The translations under genes were made by a program, and so were the position numbers. The notes beneath the pieces are model-generated. The model ran no database searches and was not told the origin of the DNA. It worked only from the letters and a program-made list of their open reading frames with translations. A stretch of 50,580 nt of DNA from Gemmatimonadota bacterium (lineage in GTDB: Bacteria; Latescibacterota; UBA2968), in assembly GCA_009838845.1 (NCBI GenBank), contig VXRD01000147.1, positions 1 through 50,580 on the forward strand, in the 5' to 3' direction. Shown here in pieces: positions 14,903-22,618 of the stretch. Positions within the stretch are counted from its first letter, which is position 1. Each line of letters begins with the position of its first letter.

Positions 14903-16099
14903 TCCAATCGCCTCGCGCACAGCTTCTATTGTATCTTCAATATCCGCCTCTGTATGTGCCAGGGAGAGAAACATCGGATGCGAGGGATGTAAATAATACC
15001 CACGCGCAAGACATCCCCGCAACACCGCCATGCAGCGATCGCGGTCAGAATCGTCTATCACTGGACGCGGCATTGGCCCGACGCCAATGAGATGATAACT
15101 CAGTCCTCCTGCTTCGCAAACGGCGTTGATACCTTCGATCAATCGGCTTCCAATTTTCCATTGATAGGCAATGCCATTCCGCCTCTGCAGTTCCCCTATC
15201 ACGACCTCCATAGCCGTCAAACTGAGCGGATCCCCGTGCGCGGTACCTGTCATCCACACCGACTGACACGCTTTTGCCCCCAGAATCTCGCGCTTCCCGG
15301 CAATAAAACTTCCCGCATACCCATTGCAACACGCTTTGCCAAACGTCGCAATATCGGGTACAACCCCATAATATTCCCCCCCACCGCCCATCGCCACGCG
15401 AAAACCCACCTTTGTCTCGTCAAACACGCAGACCGCGCCGTGTGCATGCGCCAGATCTACACACCCTTGCAAAAACCCATCCGGTGGCCCGTTTCCTTGA
15501 ACCGTCTCCATCACCACACACGCCACCTGATTGTCATACTTCTTCAAACACGCTTCCAGAGCGTCTAAATCGCCGTAGGGAACCGCACAGGTCAGCTCAC
15601 TGACGATTTTCGGAACACCCTCATCGCCGGGACGAGCCCAATCGTGCCAGCCGTGATACCCGCACGTAATCACTCTATCGCGCCCCGTATATACCCGCGA
15701 CAGGCGCACCGCGCTGGAAGTCGCCGCACTGCCTCCAATAAAAAACCCCACCATCTCAGCACATGGAATCACTTCAATGAGCAATTCCGCAACCGTCAAC
15801 TCCCTGGGATATGCCAGACTGTACACCGTCCCATTCGCCACCTGCTCGTGTATTGCACGGCACACAGCAGGGTCATCATACCCCAGAACAATCGGCCCGA
15901 AACCCATTACATAATCCAAAAACTCATTGCCATCCACATCCCAAAATCGCGCGCCCGCTGCGCGCTGTACAAATGCGGGATAGTCCATATCGACCTGGCC
16001 AAAAATATTCTTATGCGGAATGTACCCGCGAACCAGAACATCGCCATAGCGATTCAGAAGAGCCTTTGACTTTGCAATGGTATAATTTTTTTTTGACAT
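14888..16099 (-). CDS. Class-III aminotransferase (glutamate-1-semialdehyde aminomutase-like)
   Basis: A 403-residue PLP enzyme of fold type I. Seen are the substrate segment ARFWDVDGNEFLDYVMGFGP, the phosphate-binding FIGGSAATSSAVRLSR (the usual GSEA has Ala for Glu), CGYHGWHDW, VVMETVQGNGPP, VCVFDETKVGFR (the PLP-ring Asp region), and ATFGKACCNGY, which carries the Schiff-base lysine. This resembles glutamate-1-semialdehyde aminomutases and omega-aminotransferases; with no haem genes nearby, an aminotransferase acting on an unknown amine is more likely than HemL. AAGGAGG lies 7 bases before ATG 16099. The last residues (GRIDE) and the stop are encoded by the right arm of palindromic repeat copy A. 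Confidence 0.88.
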   Translation of the reverse strand: MSKKNYTIAKSKALLNRYGDVLVRGYIPHKNIFGQVDMDYPAFVQRAAGARFWDVDGNEFLDYVMGFGPIVLGYDDPAVCRAIHEQVANGTVYSLAYPRELTVAELLIEVIPCAEMVGFFIGGSAATSSAVRLSRVYTGRDRVITCGYHGWHDWARPGDEGVPKIVSELTCAVPYGDLDALEACLKKYDNQVACVVMETVQGNGPPDGFLQGCVDLAHAHGAVCVFDETKVGFRVAMGGGGEYYGVVPDIATFGKACCNGYAGSFIAGKREILGAKACQSVWMTGTAHGDPLSLTAMEVVIGELQRRNGIAYQWKIGSRLIEGINAVCEAGGLSYHLIGVGPMPRPVIDDSDRDRCMAVLRGCLARGYYLHPSHPMFLSLAHTEADIEDTIEAVREAIGRIDE

Positions 16100-16282
16100 T
16101 TATGACCTCCTTCGCGCGTAAATTTGAACCTCTTATTCAACAAATGAACTTCTCACACAGACACAAGCACAAAATAGACTGCTTCTGTGCTCCTATTGTA
16201 CTTGCCCCCCGTCTTTTCTTGTCTTATCCTATTTTCAATAGGGAGATAGCTTTCATACTTCTCAATTCTAACCGGAGAATTT

Positions 16283-17317
16283 ATGCCACGCGAACTCATT
16301 GCAGACCGACCGGGGCATACGACCTTGCAGGAATACGACGAAGAACCCTTAAAACCCGATCAAGTGCGCGCAAAAAGCTTGTTTTCAGCAGTAAAACACG
16401 GCACGGAGTTCCGGGGTTTTCAGGCCAATACACTCGATGCGTCCGATATTTTTAGCTGGGAATGGCGCATGCACCTGCGCGGACAAAAACAGAAAGACGC
16501 GTTCCCCAAACGGTTGGGCAATATGTATGTCGCCGAAGTGACGGACGTGGGACAAGACGTCTCAAATATTCGGGCAGGAGATCGAGTTTTTGGTCATGGT
16601 CCCGTTCGAGAGACGCATACACTTTCGGCGGATCGCGTAGAAAAAGCCCCTGAAGGTATCTCGTGGCAGGCTCTAATGGCTACAGACCCCGCGGGCGTTG
16701 CCCTCGGCGGCGTCAGAGATGCCAATATTCGCATTGGGGATCGCGTCGCGGTCTTTGGTCTGGGAGCGATTGGATTGATGACCGTACAACTCGCCCGCAT
16801 CGCTGGCGCGCGCTGGGTTGCGGCAATTGATCCCATTGAAAAGCGATGTCTGATTTCCGAAGCCTACGGTGCAGATATCGTCCTGGACCCGCGCGAAGCT
16901 GATGTGGGCATGGTCATTAAACAAGCCACCGCAAAACTCGGCGTCGATGTATCCATGGAAACCAGTGGATCGTCCGCCGCAATGACCGACGCGCTGCGTT
17001 CAACGCGCTATCAGGGCACCGTTGTATCCACAGCCTATTACAATGCCCCCATGCAAAACCTGCATTTGACCGGCGAATGGCACCGCAACCGGATTCGCAT
17101 TATATCCGTGAGATCCGACAGCGAACCCTGGCTGGATTACGGATGGGACAAAAAGCGCGGAAATAAAGAAGCCTTCGACCTGCTCGTTGAAGGCCGTCTA
17201 AACGCCGAGGGCCTAATCGATCCCATCGTGCCATTTAACCGCGTTGCCGAAGCCTATATGCAAATGAATGAACATCCCGAAACCGGGATTAAACTCGGTG
17301 TTGATCATTCCCTTTAA
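16283..17317 (+). CDS. Zinc-type alcohol dehydrogenase-like protein (MDR family)
   Basis: A 344-residue medium-chain dehydrogenase/reductase. It has a GroES-like N-terminal half (about 20-140, including AEVTDVGQDVSNIRAGDRVFG) and a Rossmann half with RIGDRVAVFGLGAIGLMTVQLARIAGA (dinucleotide motif GLGAIG at about 160) and DVSMETSGSSAAM. The usual structural-zinc cysteine cluster and the catalytic GHE motif are absent, so it may be zinc-independent or bind one metal only. It probably oxidises a polyol or sugar derivative with NAD(P). CCGGAG lies 7 bases before ATG 16283. It is 22 bases ahead of the DUF5916 gene and may be co-transcribed with it. The 183-base gap before it holds only a small hairpin (CCTATT-TTC-AATAGG) and nothing else I can name. 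Confidence 0.85.
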   Translation: MPRELIADRPGHTTLQEYDEEPLKPDQVRAKSLFSAVKHGTEFRGFQANTLDASDIFSWEWRMHLRGQKQKDAFPKRLGNMYVAEVTDVGQDVSNIRAGDRVFGHGPVRETHTLSADRVEKAPEGISWQALMATDPAGVALGGVRDANIRIGDRVAVFGLGAIGLMTVQLARIAGARWVAAIDPIEKRCLISEAYGADIVLDPREADVGMVIKQATAKLGVDVSMETSGSSAAMTDALRSTRYQGTVVSTAYYNAPMQNLHLTGEWHRNRIRIISVRSDSEPWLDYGWDKKRGNKEAFDLLVEGRLNAEGLIDPIVPFNRVAEAYMQMNEHPETGIKLGVDHSL

Positions 17318-17339
17318 TGGGTGATCCACCACTTTACCC

Positions 17340-19805
17340 ATGCAAAAAATTCAAACCATAGCGATATGTCTATCCATCCTGTTGACCACCACGAACCTGC
17401 TGGCGAGTGAGGGAACAGTGCAGCAAGTTTCGGGAGACCTCGTTTACGTCACGGGCATGAACGGTTTGGCTCCGCTCTGGTCAAATCTCACAGTGCAGAA
17501 CGGACAGGACACAGGCGCAAAACTCGAAGTCATCAAAGAATTGCCAGAACTGGTCATAGCAAGAGTCGTAGAGGCCAACGGAACAGCAGTGAATACCGGC
17601 GATGCAGTGGTGCTGAGTACCGCACAACCAGACGTATCGGCGCGAAAAGCCAGACGGACTGTTTACGCCACCCGCGTTGACAAAAATCCAAATGTAGATG
17701 GCGTACTGGACGACCCCGTATGGTCGCGGGCAACGCCGATCAAGGGTTTTGTACAGCGCGATCCAAACTACTGGATGCCGAGCCCCGAACAAACGATCGT
17801 GCGGATTATCTACACGGACAAAAGCATCTACTTTGGCTTTGAATGCCTCGTCCCGGACTCCTCTCAATTTATCGCAAACAACATGCGACGAGATTCTGAA
17901 ATCCGCGGCGATGACAATATTCAAATCCTGCTCGACACGTACAATGATCGGCAAAATGGCTTCTTTTTCTCTGTCAATCCCCTTGGGGCGCAAAGCGATC
18001 TGATGCTCTCCAACGAGGGGCGAACCTATAACCGCGATTGGGATTGCAATTGGGTCGCCCGTACCAAACACTATCCCGACCGATGGACAGTCGAAATCGA
18101 AATCCCGTTCAGCCAACTGCGGTTTAAGCAAGCTGCCGACGCCACATGGGGCATCAATCTCGCGCGCTATATTGCCCGAAAAAATCTGGCGACCCAGCTC
18201 GTCGTCGGCCAGCAGAATTCTTCATCCACAGAGCGTTACCGCACGGCGGACATCGGCGAACTTCACGGCCTCCAACACATTCGCGCCAGACGTCCGATAT
18301 ATATCAAACCCTACGCTTTGCCGGGCACAACCATGGACGATCAGGCAATCAATCCCTCTGAAAGCCGCACATTTGAAACGGGTCTCGATCTGCGCTATGG
18401 CATCACGTCAAACATCTCGCTCGACTTATCCTACAACACGGATTTCGCACAGGTCGAAGGCGACCAGGAACAAACCAACCTGACGCAGTTCCGCCTCTTC
18501 TTCCCCGAAAAACGCGAGTTCTTCCTCGAGGGCGCCAACCTCTTCCAATTTGGCGAACTGGCGCGCGTAACCGGCAGCGGTACCAGACCGCCTACCCTCC
18601 TTTTTTACACCAGACGCATCGGCCTTGAAAAAGGGAAAAAAATCCCGATTATCGTCGGTTCAAAAATTGCCGGAAAAGAAGGGCGAACCAGTATTGGCGG
18701 CCTCAATGTACTGACCGACGCGGCATTGTTTGAAGACGAGGATGACACAATCCAGGTACACCGCACCAACTACTCGGTCCTCAGCATAAGACGCGACATC
18801 TTTGCGCGGTCAAACTTTGGTTTCATCATGGTCAACAAACAAATCGATGATCCTCACGAAGGATGGAACCATTACAACCGTGCGGGGGGCATTGATTTCA
18901 ACTATTCTCCAACGTCAACCTTGAATTTCCAGGCTTTTGCAGCGCGAACATGGGATTCACAAATTGGAGATGCAGACGATGCGCGATTTGTATCTATGAA
19001 TTATCGCGGCACCAGGTATTGGGCGCGTCTCAAATTTCTCGATGTCGAGGACCAATTTGAGCCCGCCGTGGGATTCATCAATCGCAGAAGTGGATTGGAA
19101 GGTTTCAGGCGCTATGACCTGTATGCGCGCTACAGACCCAGACCGAAATTCGGCAATATTCGCTACATGTCAATCGGTCCCGAAGCACAAATCTTTACAG
19201 ACCACAACAACAATGTGAAATACTGGACACTCGAACTCTCGGCATTTACCATTTTTAATACCGGTGACTACTGGCGGAACGAATTAAAACGCACGCGCGA
19301 CGTGGTCGATGAAGAATTCTCTCCCTCTGCGCGAAACAAAGATGTGATCATTCCCGCCGGAACCTATACCTTCACATCATTTACCACGGGACCGCGTCCC
19401 AGCCGATCCCGAAAACTGCGCCCCGGCATCAACTTTGAAGCCGGCACATACTACACTGGAAGACGCTATACCATACGCTCGGAAAGTTCTTTCCGCCCCT
19501 CTGGCCAACTGTCTTATGAAGTGGAATATCAGGGCGACTGGGTCCGACTTCCCCAGGGTAATTTTAACATCCACACACTCAGCAATCGCCTGCAGTACTC
19601 CTTTTCCACAGACTTTTTTGTCAAACTCTTTGTCCAGTGGAACAACGACAAAGAGTTCGCCAGCGCGAACTTTCTCCTCAACTACCGATATCGCCCCGGC
19701 AGCGACATCTTTCTCGTCTTCGACAGCGCTTATGGCACCGATCCGACTTTAACCCGACGAAACCGCTCAGTGCTCCTCAAGCTCTCCTATCTCCTGGGTC
19801 TGTGA
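17340..19805 (+). CDS. DUF5916 outer-membrane protein with CBM9-like N-terminal domain
   Basis: An 821-residue exported protein. A signal peptide (about 1-22) is followed by a small beta domain (about 24-95). A carbohydrate-binding family 9-like domain comes next (about 105-290), starting with the hallmark VDGVLDDPVWSRAT and containing RRDSEIRGDDNIQILLDTY and RWTVEIEIPFSQLRF. The rest (about 320-821) alternates short hydrophobic/aromatic strands and polar turns, ending in LSYLLGL, as in an outer-membrane beta-barrel; FFPEKREFFLEGANLFQFG is the typical DUF5916 segment. The function of the family is unknown. It may be a sugar- or polymer-related outer-membrane protein. No strong ribosome site is seen before ATG 17340. 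Its stop lies directly against the 8-bp tandem units of repeat copy B. Confidence 0.85.
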   Translation: MQKIQTIAICLSILLTTTNLLASEGTVQQVSGDLVYVTGMNGLAPLWSNLTVQNGQDTGAKLEVIKELPELVIARVVEANGTAVNTGDAVVLSTAQPDVSARKARRTVYATRVDKNPNVDGVLDDPVWSRATPIKGFVQRDPNYWMPSPEQTIVRIIYTDKSIYFGFECLVPDSSQFIANNMRRDSEIRGDDNIQILLDTYNDRQNGFFFSVNPLGAQSDLMLSNEGRTYNRDWDCNWVARTKHYPDRWTVEIEIPFSQLRFKQAADATWGINLARYIARKNLATQLVVGQQNSSSTERYRTADIGELHGLQHIRARRPIYIKPYALPGTTMDDQAINPSESRTFETGLDLRYGITSNISLDLSYNTDFAQVEGDQEQTNLTQFRLFFPEKREFFLEGANLFQFGELARVTGSGTRPPTLLFYTRRIGLEKGKKIPIIVGSKIAGKEGRTSIGGLNVLTDAALFEDEDDTIQVHRTNYSVLSIRRDIFARSNFGFIMVNKQIDDPHEGWNHYNRAGGIDFNYSPTSTLNFQAFAARTWDSQIGDADDARFVSMNYRGTRYWARLKFLDVEDQFEPAVGFINRRSGLEGFRRYDLYARYRPRPKFGNIRYMSIGPEAQIFTDHNNNVKYWTLELSAFTIFNTGDYWRNELKRTRDVVDEEFSPSARNKDVIIPAGTYTFTSFTTGPRPSRSRKLRPGINFEAGTYYTGRRYTIRSESSFRPSGQLSYEVEYQGDWVRLPQGNFNIHTLSNRLQYSFSTDFFVKLFVQWNNDKEFASANFLLNYRYRPGSDIFLVFDSAYGTDPTLTRRNRSVLLKLSYLLGL

Positions 19806-19889
19806 CGAATCTGCGAATCTACGAATCTGCGAATCGAAGCTCGTAGTGATTTGGGGTGGTTGGGCGGGATTCGTCTATTCGTCTATTCG
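19806..19889. repeat. Palindromic intergenic repeat, copy B
   Basis: Left side: 8-bp units CGAATCTG/CGAATCTA repeated almost four times (19806-19835). Right side: inverted units TTCGTCTA (about 19870-19889), with a G-rich middle. The segment 19851-19889 matches copy A except for two substitutions and one indel. As with copy A, it lies between convergent genes. Here the minus-strand thiolase frame reads through it. Confidence 0.75.
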
Positions 19890-21075
19890 CGCTTTTCTCG
19901 TCTATCCGTCTAACAGCCAGCGCGACGGCTTCGCCTCCGCCAATGCAGAGTGAGGCAATGCCAATGCGCTTGTCGGCGCGTTTCAGGGCATGAATAAGAG
20001 TTACGAGAATGCGCGTGCCGCTCGCCCCAATGGGATGCCCCAGCGCGACAGCACCGCCATTGACATTGAGTTTTTCCCCCGGAATGCCCAGATCTTGGGC
20101 CGCCGCCATTGGAACGCCGGAAAAGGCTTCGTTGATTTCAAACAGATCGACATCCGAGACCGCAAGGGAGAGTTTGGACAAAAGTTTGGATATGGCACCG
20201 ATAGGCGCGAGTGTGAACCACTCCGGCTCCTGTGCATGTGTGGCATAACCCAAAATCTCAACTTCGGGAGCAATACCGCAATCTTCTGCTTTTTCGTCAG
20301 AAAGGACAATAACAGACGCCGCGCCATCGTTGATACTCGACGCATTGCCAGGCGTCACAGTGCCGTCTTTTGAAAACGCAGGGCGCAGTTGGCGGAGTTT
20401 GTCCTCGTCAAATCTCAGGGGTTCTTCATCCCTGTCTATCGTTGTAATTGTCTTGCCAGAAGGTGCTTTTACGGGTACAATCTCGCTGCGGAATCGACCT
20501 TCACTATCGGCGCTAAGTGCTCTGTTATAGCTACTGATGGCAAAATCATCCTGATCTTCGCGCGAAAAATCGTAGCGTTCAGCACATCGGTCACCACAGG
20601 TCCCCATGTGCAGATCATTGTACACATCCCATAAGCCATCGCGGATCATTGAGTCAACGAGTTCGCCAGTCCCCAGTCTGTACCCCGTTCGCGCTTTTTC
20701 GAGAAGATAGGGCGCGCGGCTCATGTTTTCCGTGCCTCCTGCGAGAATCAGGTCGGCATCGCCACACTGGATGGCCTGCGCAGCGAGCATGATGGATTTG
20801 AGGCCCGAACCACAAACTTTGTTAATCGTTGTCGCCCCCACCGACGTATCGAGACCCGCGCCAATAGCAACCTGACGCGCGACATTTTGACCCAGCCCCG
20901 CACTGAGCACATTGCCAAAAATCACTTCATCGACATCATCGCCGATTATGCCCGTCTGCGCTATCGAAGCTGCCGCGACCACACTGCCCAATTCAGGAGC
21001 AGACACCTCGGCAAAGCCGCCCATAAATCCACCAATAGCTGTGCGCTTGCTCCCGGTAATATAAATGTGTTTCAT
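19819..21075 (-). CDS. Acetyl-CoA C-acetyltransferase (thiolase) with repeat-derived C-terminal tail
   Basis: A 418-residue thiolase. The nucleophile Cys88 is in NKVCGSGLKS, followed by GGTENMSRAPYL, NEAFSGVP, the catalytic His in VALGHPIGASGTR, and the second Cys in SLCIGGGEAVALA. It condenses or cleaves acyl-CoA (acetoacetyl-CoA or longer 3-ketoacyl-CoA). ATG 21075 is preferred over an in-frame ATG two codons upstream because GGAGG is 7 bases from the former and abuts the latter. The canonical fold should end near residue 390; the last 28 residues (IDEKSANRRIDES...) are encoded by intergenic repeat copy B and its flank. It is convergent with the DUF5916 gene; their stop codons lie 13 bases apart. 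Confidence 0.92.
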   Translation of the reverse strand: MKHIYITGSKRTAIGGFMGGFAEVSAPELGSVVAAASIAQTGIIGDDVDEVIFGNVLSAGLGQNVARQVAIGAGLDTSVGATTINKVCGSGLKSIMLAAQAIQCGDADLILAGGTENMSRAPYLLEKARTGYRLGTGELVDSMIRDGLWDVYNDLHMGTCGDRCAERYDFSREDQDDFAISSYNRALSADSEGRFRSEIVPVKAPSGKTITTIDRDEEPLRFDEDKLRQLRPAFSKDGTVTPGNASSINDGAASVIVLSDEKAEDCGIAPEVEILGYATHAQEPEWFTLAPIGAISKLLSKLSLAVSDVDLFEINEAFSGVPMAAAQDLGIPGEKLNVNGGAVALGHPIGASGTRILVTLIHALKRADKRIGIASLCIGGGEAVALAVRRIDEKSANRRIDESRPTTPNHYELRFADS

Positions 21076-21145
21076 GGTCATACCTCCATTTTACTATCAA
21101 GATACGTCCAGACCTGAAAATAATGCAAGAAATAAGAGGTAAGAA

Positions 21146-21496
21146 GTGAAACATCTAATCGCCATTGCCCTGTGTAGTATTTTATGTGCATTAATCCTCC
21201 TGATGGCCTGTTCTGCACCCCCCGATGGCAAAACCGTATTTATCGAATCGGGCTGTACAAGATGCCATGAAATCAACGGCTCTGGCGGTTCTCAAGGACC
21301 ACAATTAGAGGGCTTACAGAGCAAATGGACACCCGAATCACTGGAAGAATTTCTGAGTGATCCCCCTGCGTACGCAAAAGATAATGCTCGATTGCTGGCG
21401 TATCAAAAAAAATACCCAACGCCAATGCCCAGACTTGAAATCGCGCCCGCACGGCGAAAAATACTCGTCCAATATCTCCTTAAAAGGTATCCATGA
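21146..21496 (+). CDS. Small c-type cytochrome lipoprotein
   Basis: A 116-residue exported protein. A lipoprotein signal ends at LMAC (Cys22 would be lipidated). One haem site follows, CTRCH (37-41), with a plausible axial Met94 in TPMPRL. The size and the SGCTRCHEINGSGGSQGPQL pattern match monohaem class I cytochromes. It probably carries electrons at the periplasmic face of a membrane. GTG 21146 is the start; AGAGGTAA lies just upstream. Its stop overlaps the start of the next gene (ATGA at 21493-21496), so the two are translationally coupled despite unrelated functions. Confidence 0.8.
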   Translation: MKHLIAIALCSILCALILLMACSAPPDGKTVFIESGCTRCHEINGSGGSQGPQLEGLQSKWTPESLEEFLSDPPAYAKDNARLLAYQKKYPTPMPRLEIAPARRKILVQYLLKRYP

Positions 21497-21813
21497 GAAA
21501 TCAGATCGATAAAAAATACGAGCGGATATACAGAGAAGTTGCCAAAATCCCCGAAGGTACTGTGGCAACTTATGGACAGATTGCCGAACGGGTTGGGTGT
21601 GGACCGCGCGAAGTGGGCAGGGCGCTATCGGAATTGCCTCCTCACACATCCTGTCCCTGGCATCGGGTCATCAACGCGCGGGGAATGGTGTCCATTCGCA
21701 GCGGGAATCACATGGCACATCACAACCAGGAAGCCCGCCTTGAACGAGAAGGCATTGTATTTGTCAATGGCCGCGTCGATCTCGAAATTTACAGGTGGGA
21801 GGCAGATTTTTAA
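21493..21813 (+). CDS. Alkyltransferase-like protein (ATL, MGMT family)
   Basis: A 106-residue protein corresponding to the C-terminal DNA-binding domain of O6-alkylguanine-DNA alkyltransferase. Seen are PEGTVATYGQIAERVG, a helix-turn-helix with GPREVGRALS, and PWHRVINARG (PWHR at 55-58). Tryptophan replaces the alkyl-acceptor cysteine of PCHR. This is the mark of ATL proteins, which bind O6-alkylguanine without repairing it and hand the lesion to nucleotide excision repair. ATG 21493 overlaps the stop of the cytochrome gene by 4 bases. Confidence 0.9.
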   Translation: MRNQIDKKYERIYREVAKIPEGTVATYGQIAERVGCGPREVGRALSELPPHTSCPWHRVINARGMVSIRSGNHMAHHNQEARLEREGIVFVNGRVDLEIYRWEADF

Positions 21814-21857
21814 GGCCTGAATACAATATCACCAGCAAGAGCATGCAAATTTGTGTA

Positions 21858-21886
21858 TTGACAAGGGTACCCGGTTTTTTTATCAT
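21858..21886 (+). promoter_or_regulatory. Sigma-70 promoter of the HU gene
   Basis: TTGACA (21858-21863), a 17-base spacer, then TATCAT (21881-21886). The leader to GTG 21938 is about 45 bases. Confidence 0.75.
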
Positions 21887-21937
21887 TCACGCGCTTAGGG
21901 GAGAAATACGTCTGTAAATAATGAGAAAGGGGATGCA

Positions 21938-22234
21938 GTGACCAAAGCTGATATTGTCAATCAGATTGCCGGAGCTACGGGATTGACCAAAACAGATACT
22001 TCTGTCGTTGTAGAGGGCTTTCTCACCTCGCTCATCGCGGCAATGCAGCAGGGTGAACACATCGAAATTCGCGGTTTTGGCACGTTTAAGGTTGTTCATC
22101 GCGCACCGCGCACAGGTCGCAATCCCAAAACGGGCGAGGTTGTCAAAATTCCCTCGCGCGCAATGCCCGTGTTCAAGCCCTCACGCGAACTGCGTAATTC
22201 TATTTCTGAGGCTTCTGTTCTTCCATCCGGCTAA
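21938..22234 (+). CDS. HU/IHF-family DNA-binding protein
   Basis: A 98-residue nucleoid protein. TKADIVNQIAGATGLTKTD and a helical body precede the DNA-binding arm. HIEIRGFGTFKVVHRAPRTG and RNPKTGEVVKIPS carry the GFGTF and RNP(x)TG hallmarks of HU/IHF. It bends and compacts DNA as a dimer. The C-terminus is about 6-8 residues longer than the 90-residue norm. GTG 21938 is preceded by GAAAGGGGA. Its own promoter lies at 21858, and the tiny basic protein gene follows after 21 bases. Confidence 0.93.
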   Translation: MTKADIVNQIAGATGLTKTDTSVVVEGFLTSLIAAMQQGEHIEIRGFGTFKVVHRAPRTGRNPKTGEVVKIPSRAMPVFKPSRELRNSISEASVLPSG

Positions 22235-22255
22235 TGCACCCACAGGAGGTAGCTC

Positions 22256-22348
22256 TTGCCCAGCGGAAAAAAGCGCAAACGCGCAAAAATCGCAACGCAT
22301 AAGCGAAAAAAAAGGCGCCGAAGAGACCGACATAAAAAGAGAATCTAA
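22256..22348 (+). CDS. 30-residue basic protein, AURKAIP1/COX24-domain type
   Basis: TTG 22256, with AGGAGG 6 bases upstream, opens a 30-codon frame ending TAA 22348. The peptide starts MPSGKKRKRAKIATHKRKK, and about two thirds of its residues are Lys/Arg/His. The MPSGKKRKR..ATHKRKKR pattern is the one I know from the short AURKAIP1/COX24 domain proteins of Bacteroidota and relatives, related to mitochondrial ribosomal protein mS38 and presumed ribosome-associated. It sits 21 bases after the HU gene, in the same transcript. It is too short for many gene callers. Confidence 0.75.
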   Translation: MPSGKKRKRAKIATHKRKKRRRRDRHKKRI

Positions 22349-22370
22349 AGGCGACCTACTATACTGATGT

Positions 22371-22471
22371 TATGGATTTAGCCCCTCTGGACCTGGATAT
22401 GCCGACGTTTTCAGCCACAAACGGCTGTGATACACGCTGGTATAGACCATAAAGGCAGGGGCCTATCCATA
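22371..22471 (+). ncRNA. Candidate structured RNA between the HU unit and tRNA-Arg (family unknown)
   Basis: A long closing helix brings 22371-22386 (TATGGAT..GCCCCT) against 22457-22471 (AGGGGC..ATCCATA). Inside are hairpins CAGCC/GGCTG (about 22411-22426) and TGGT/ACCA (about 22438-22449). The 3' side can instead pair GGCAG (22454-22458) with CTGCC (22474-22478), which would disrupt the closing helix. I do not recognise a known riboswitch or sRNA. It could be a leader or processing element for tRNA-Arg, or a small RNA. This is hand folding only. Confidence 0.35.
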
Positions 22472-22482
22472 GTCTGCCCTCT

Positions 22483-22559
22483 GCGGCATTAGCTCAGTTG
22501 GATAGAGCACTGGTCTCCGGAACCAGAGGTCACAGGTTCGAATCCTGTATGTCGCACCA
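22483..22559 (+). tRNA. tRNA-Arg (anticodon CCG)
   Basis: A 77-base cloverleaf with the 3' CCA encoded. The acceptor is GCGGCAT/ATGTCGC (one G-T pair), the D arm GCTC/GAGC, and the anticodon stem CTGGT/ACCAG with loop CTCCGGA giving CCG. The T arm is ACAGG/CCTGT around TTCGAAT. It reads CGG codons. A strong terminator follows at 22569. No separate promoter is obvious, so it may be processed from the HU transcript. Confidence 0.96.
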
Positions 22560-22568
22560 CAACCAATA

Positions 22569-22604
22569 GGGCGAGAGTCGTTTGTAACTCTCGCCCCATT
22601 TTTT
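22569..22604 (+). terminator. Rho-independent terminator after tRNA-Arg
   Basis: A 10-bp perfect GC-rich stem (22569-22578 with 22587-22596), an 8-base loop, then CATTTTTT. It separates the HU/tRNA-Arg unit from the convergent obgE operon. Confidence 0.92.
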
Positions 22605-22618
22605 GCGTCTCACTTCGC

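Noticed and set aside
19806-19889. Regular 8-bp repeats considered as a CRISPR array or minisatellite
   Set aside because: There are no spacers of constant length and no cas genes; orientation inverts around a G-rich centre and the core recurs elsewhere, which fits a palindromic element.
22391-22425. CTGGATATGCCGACG within the structured element resembles part of the TPP riboswitch
   Set aside because: The CTGAGA half and the paired helices of the thi-box are missing, and no thiamine gene is near.
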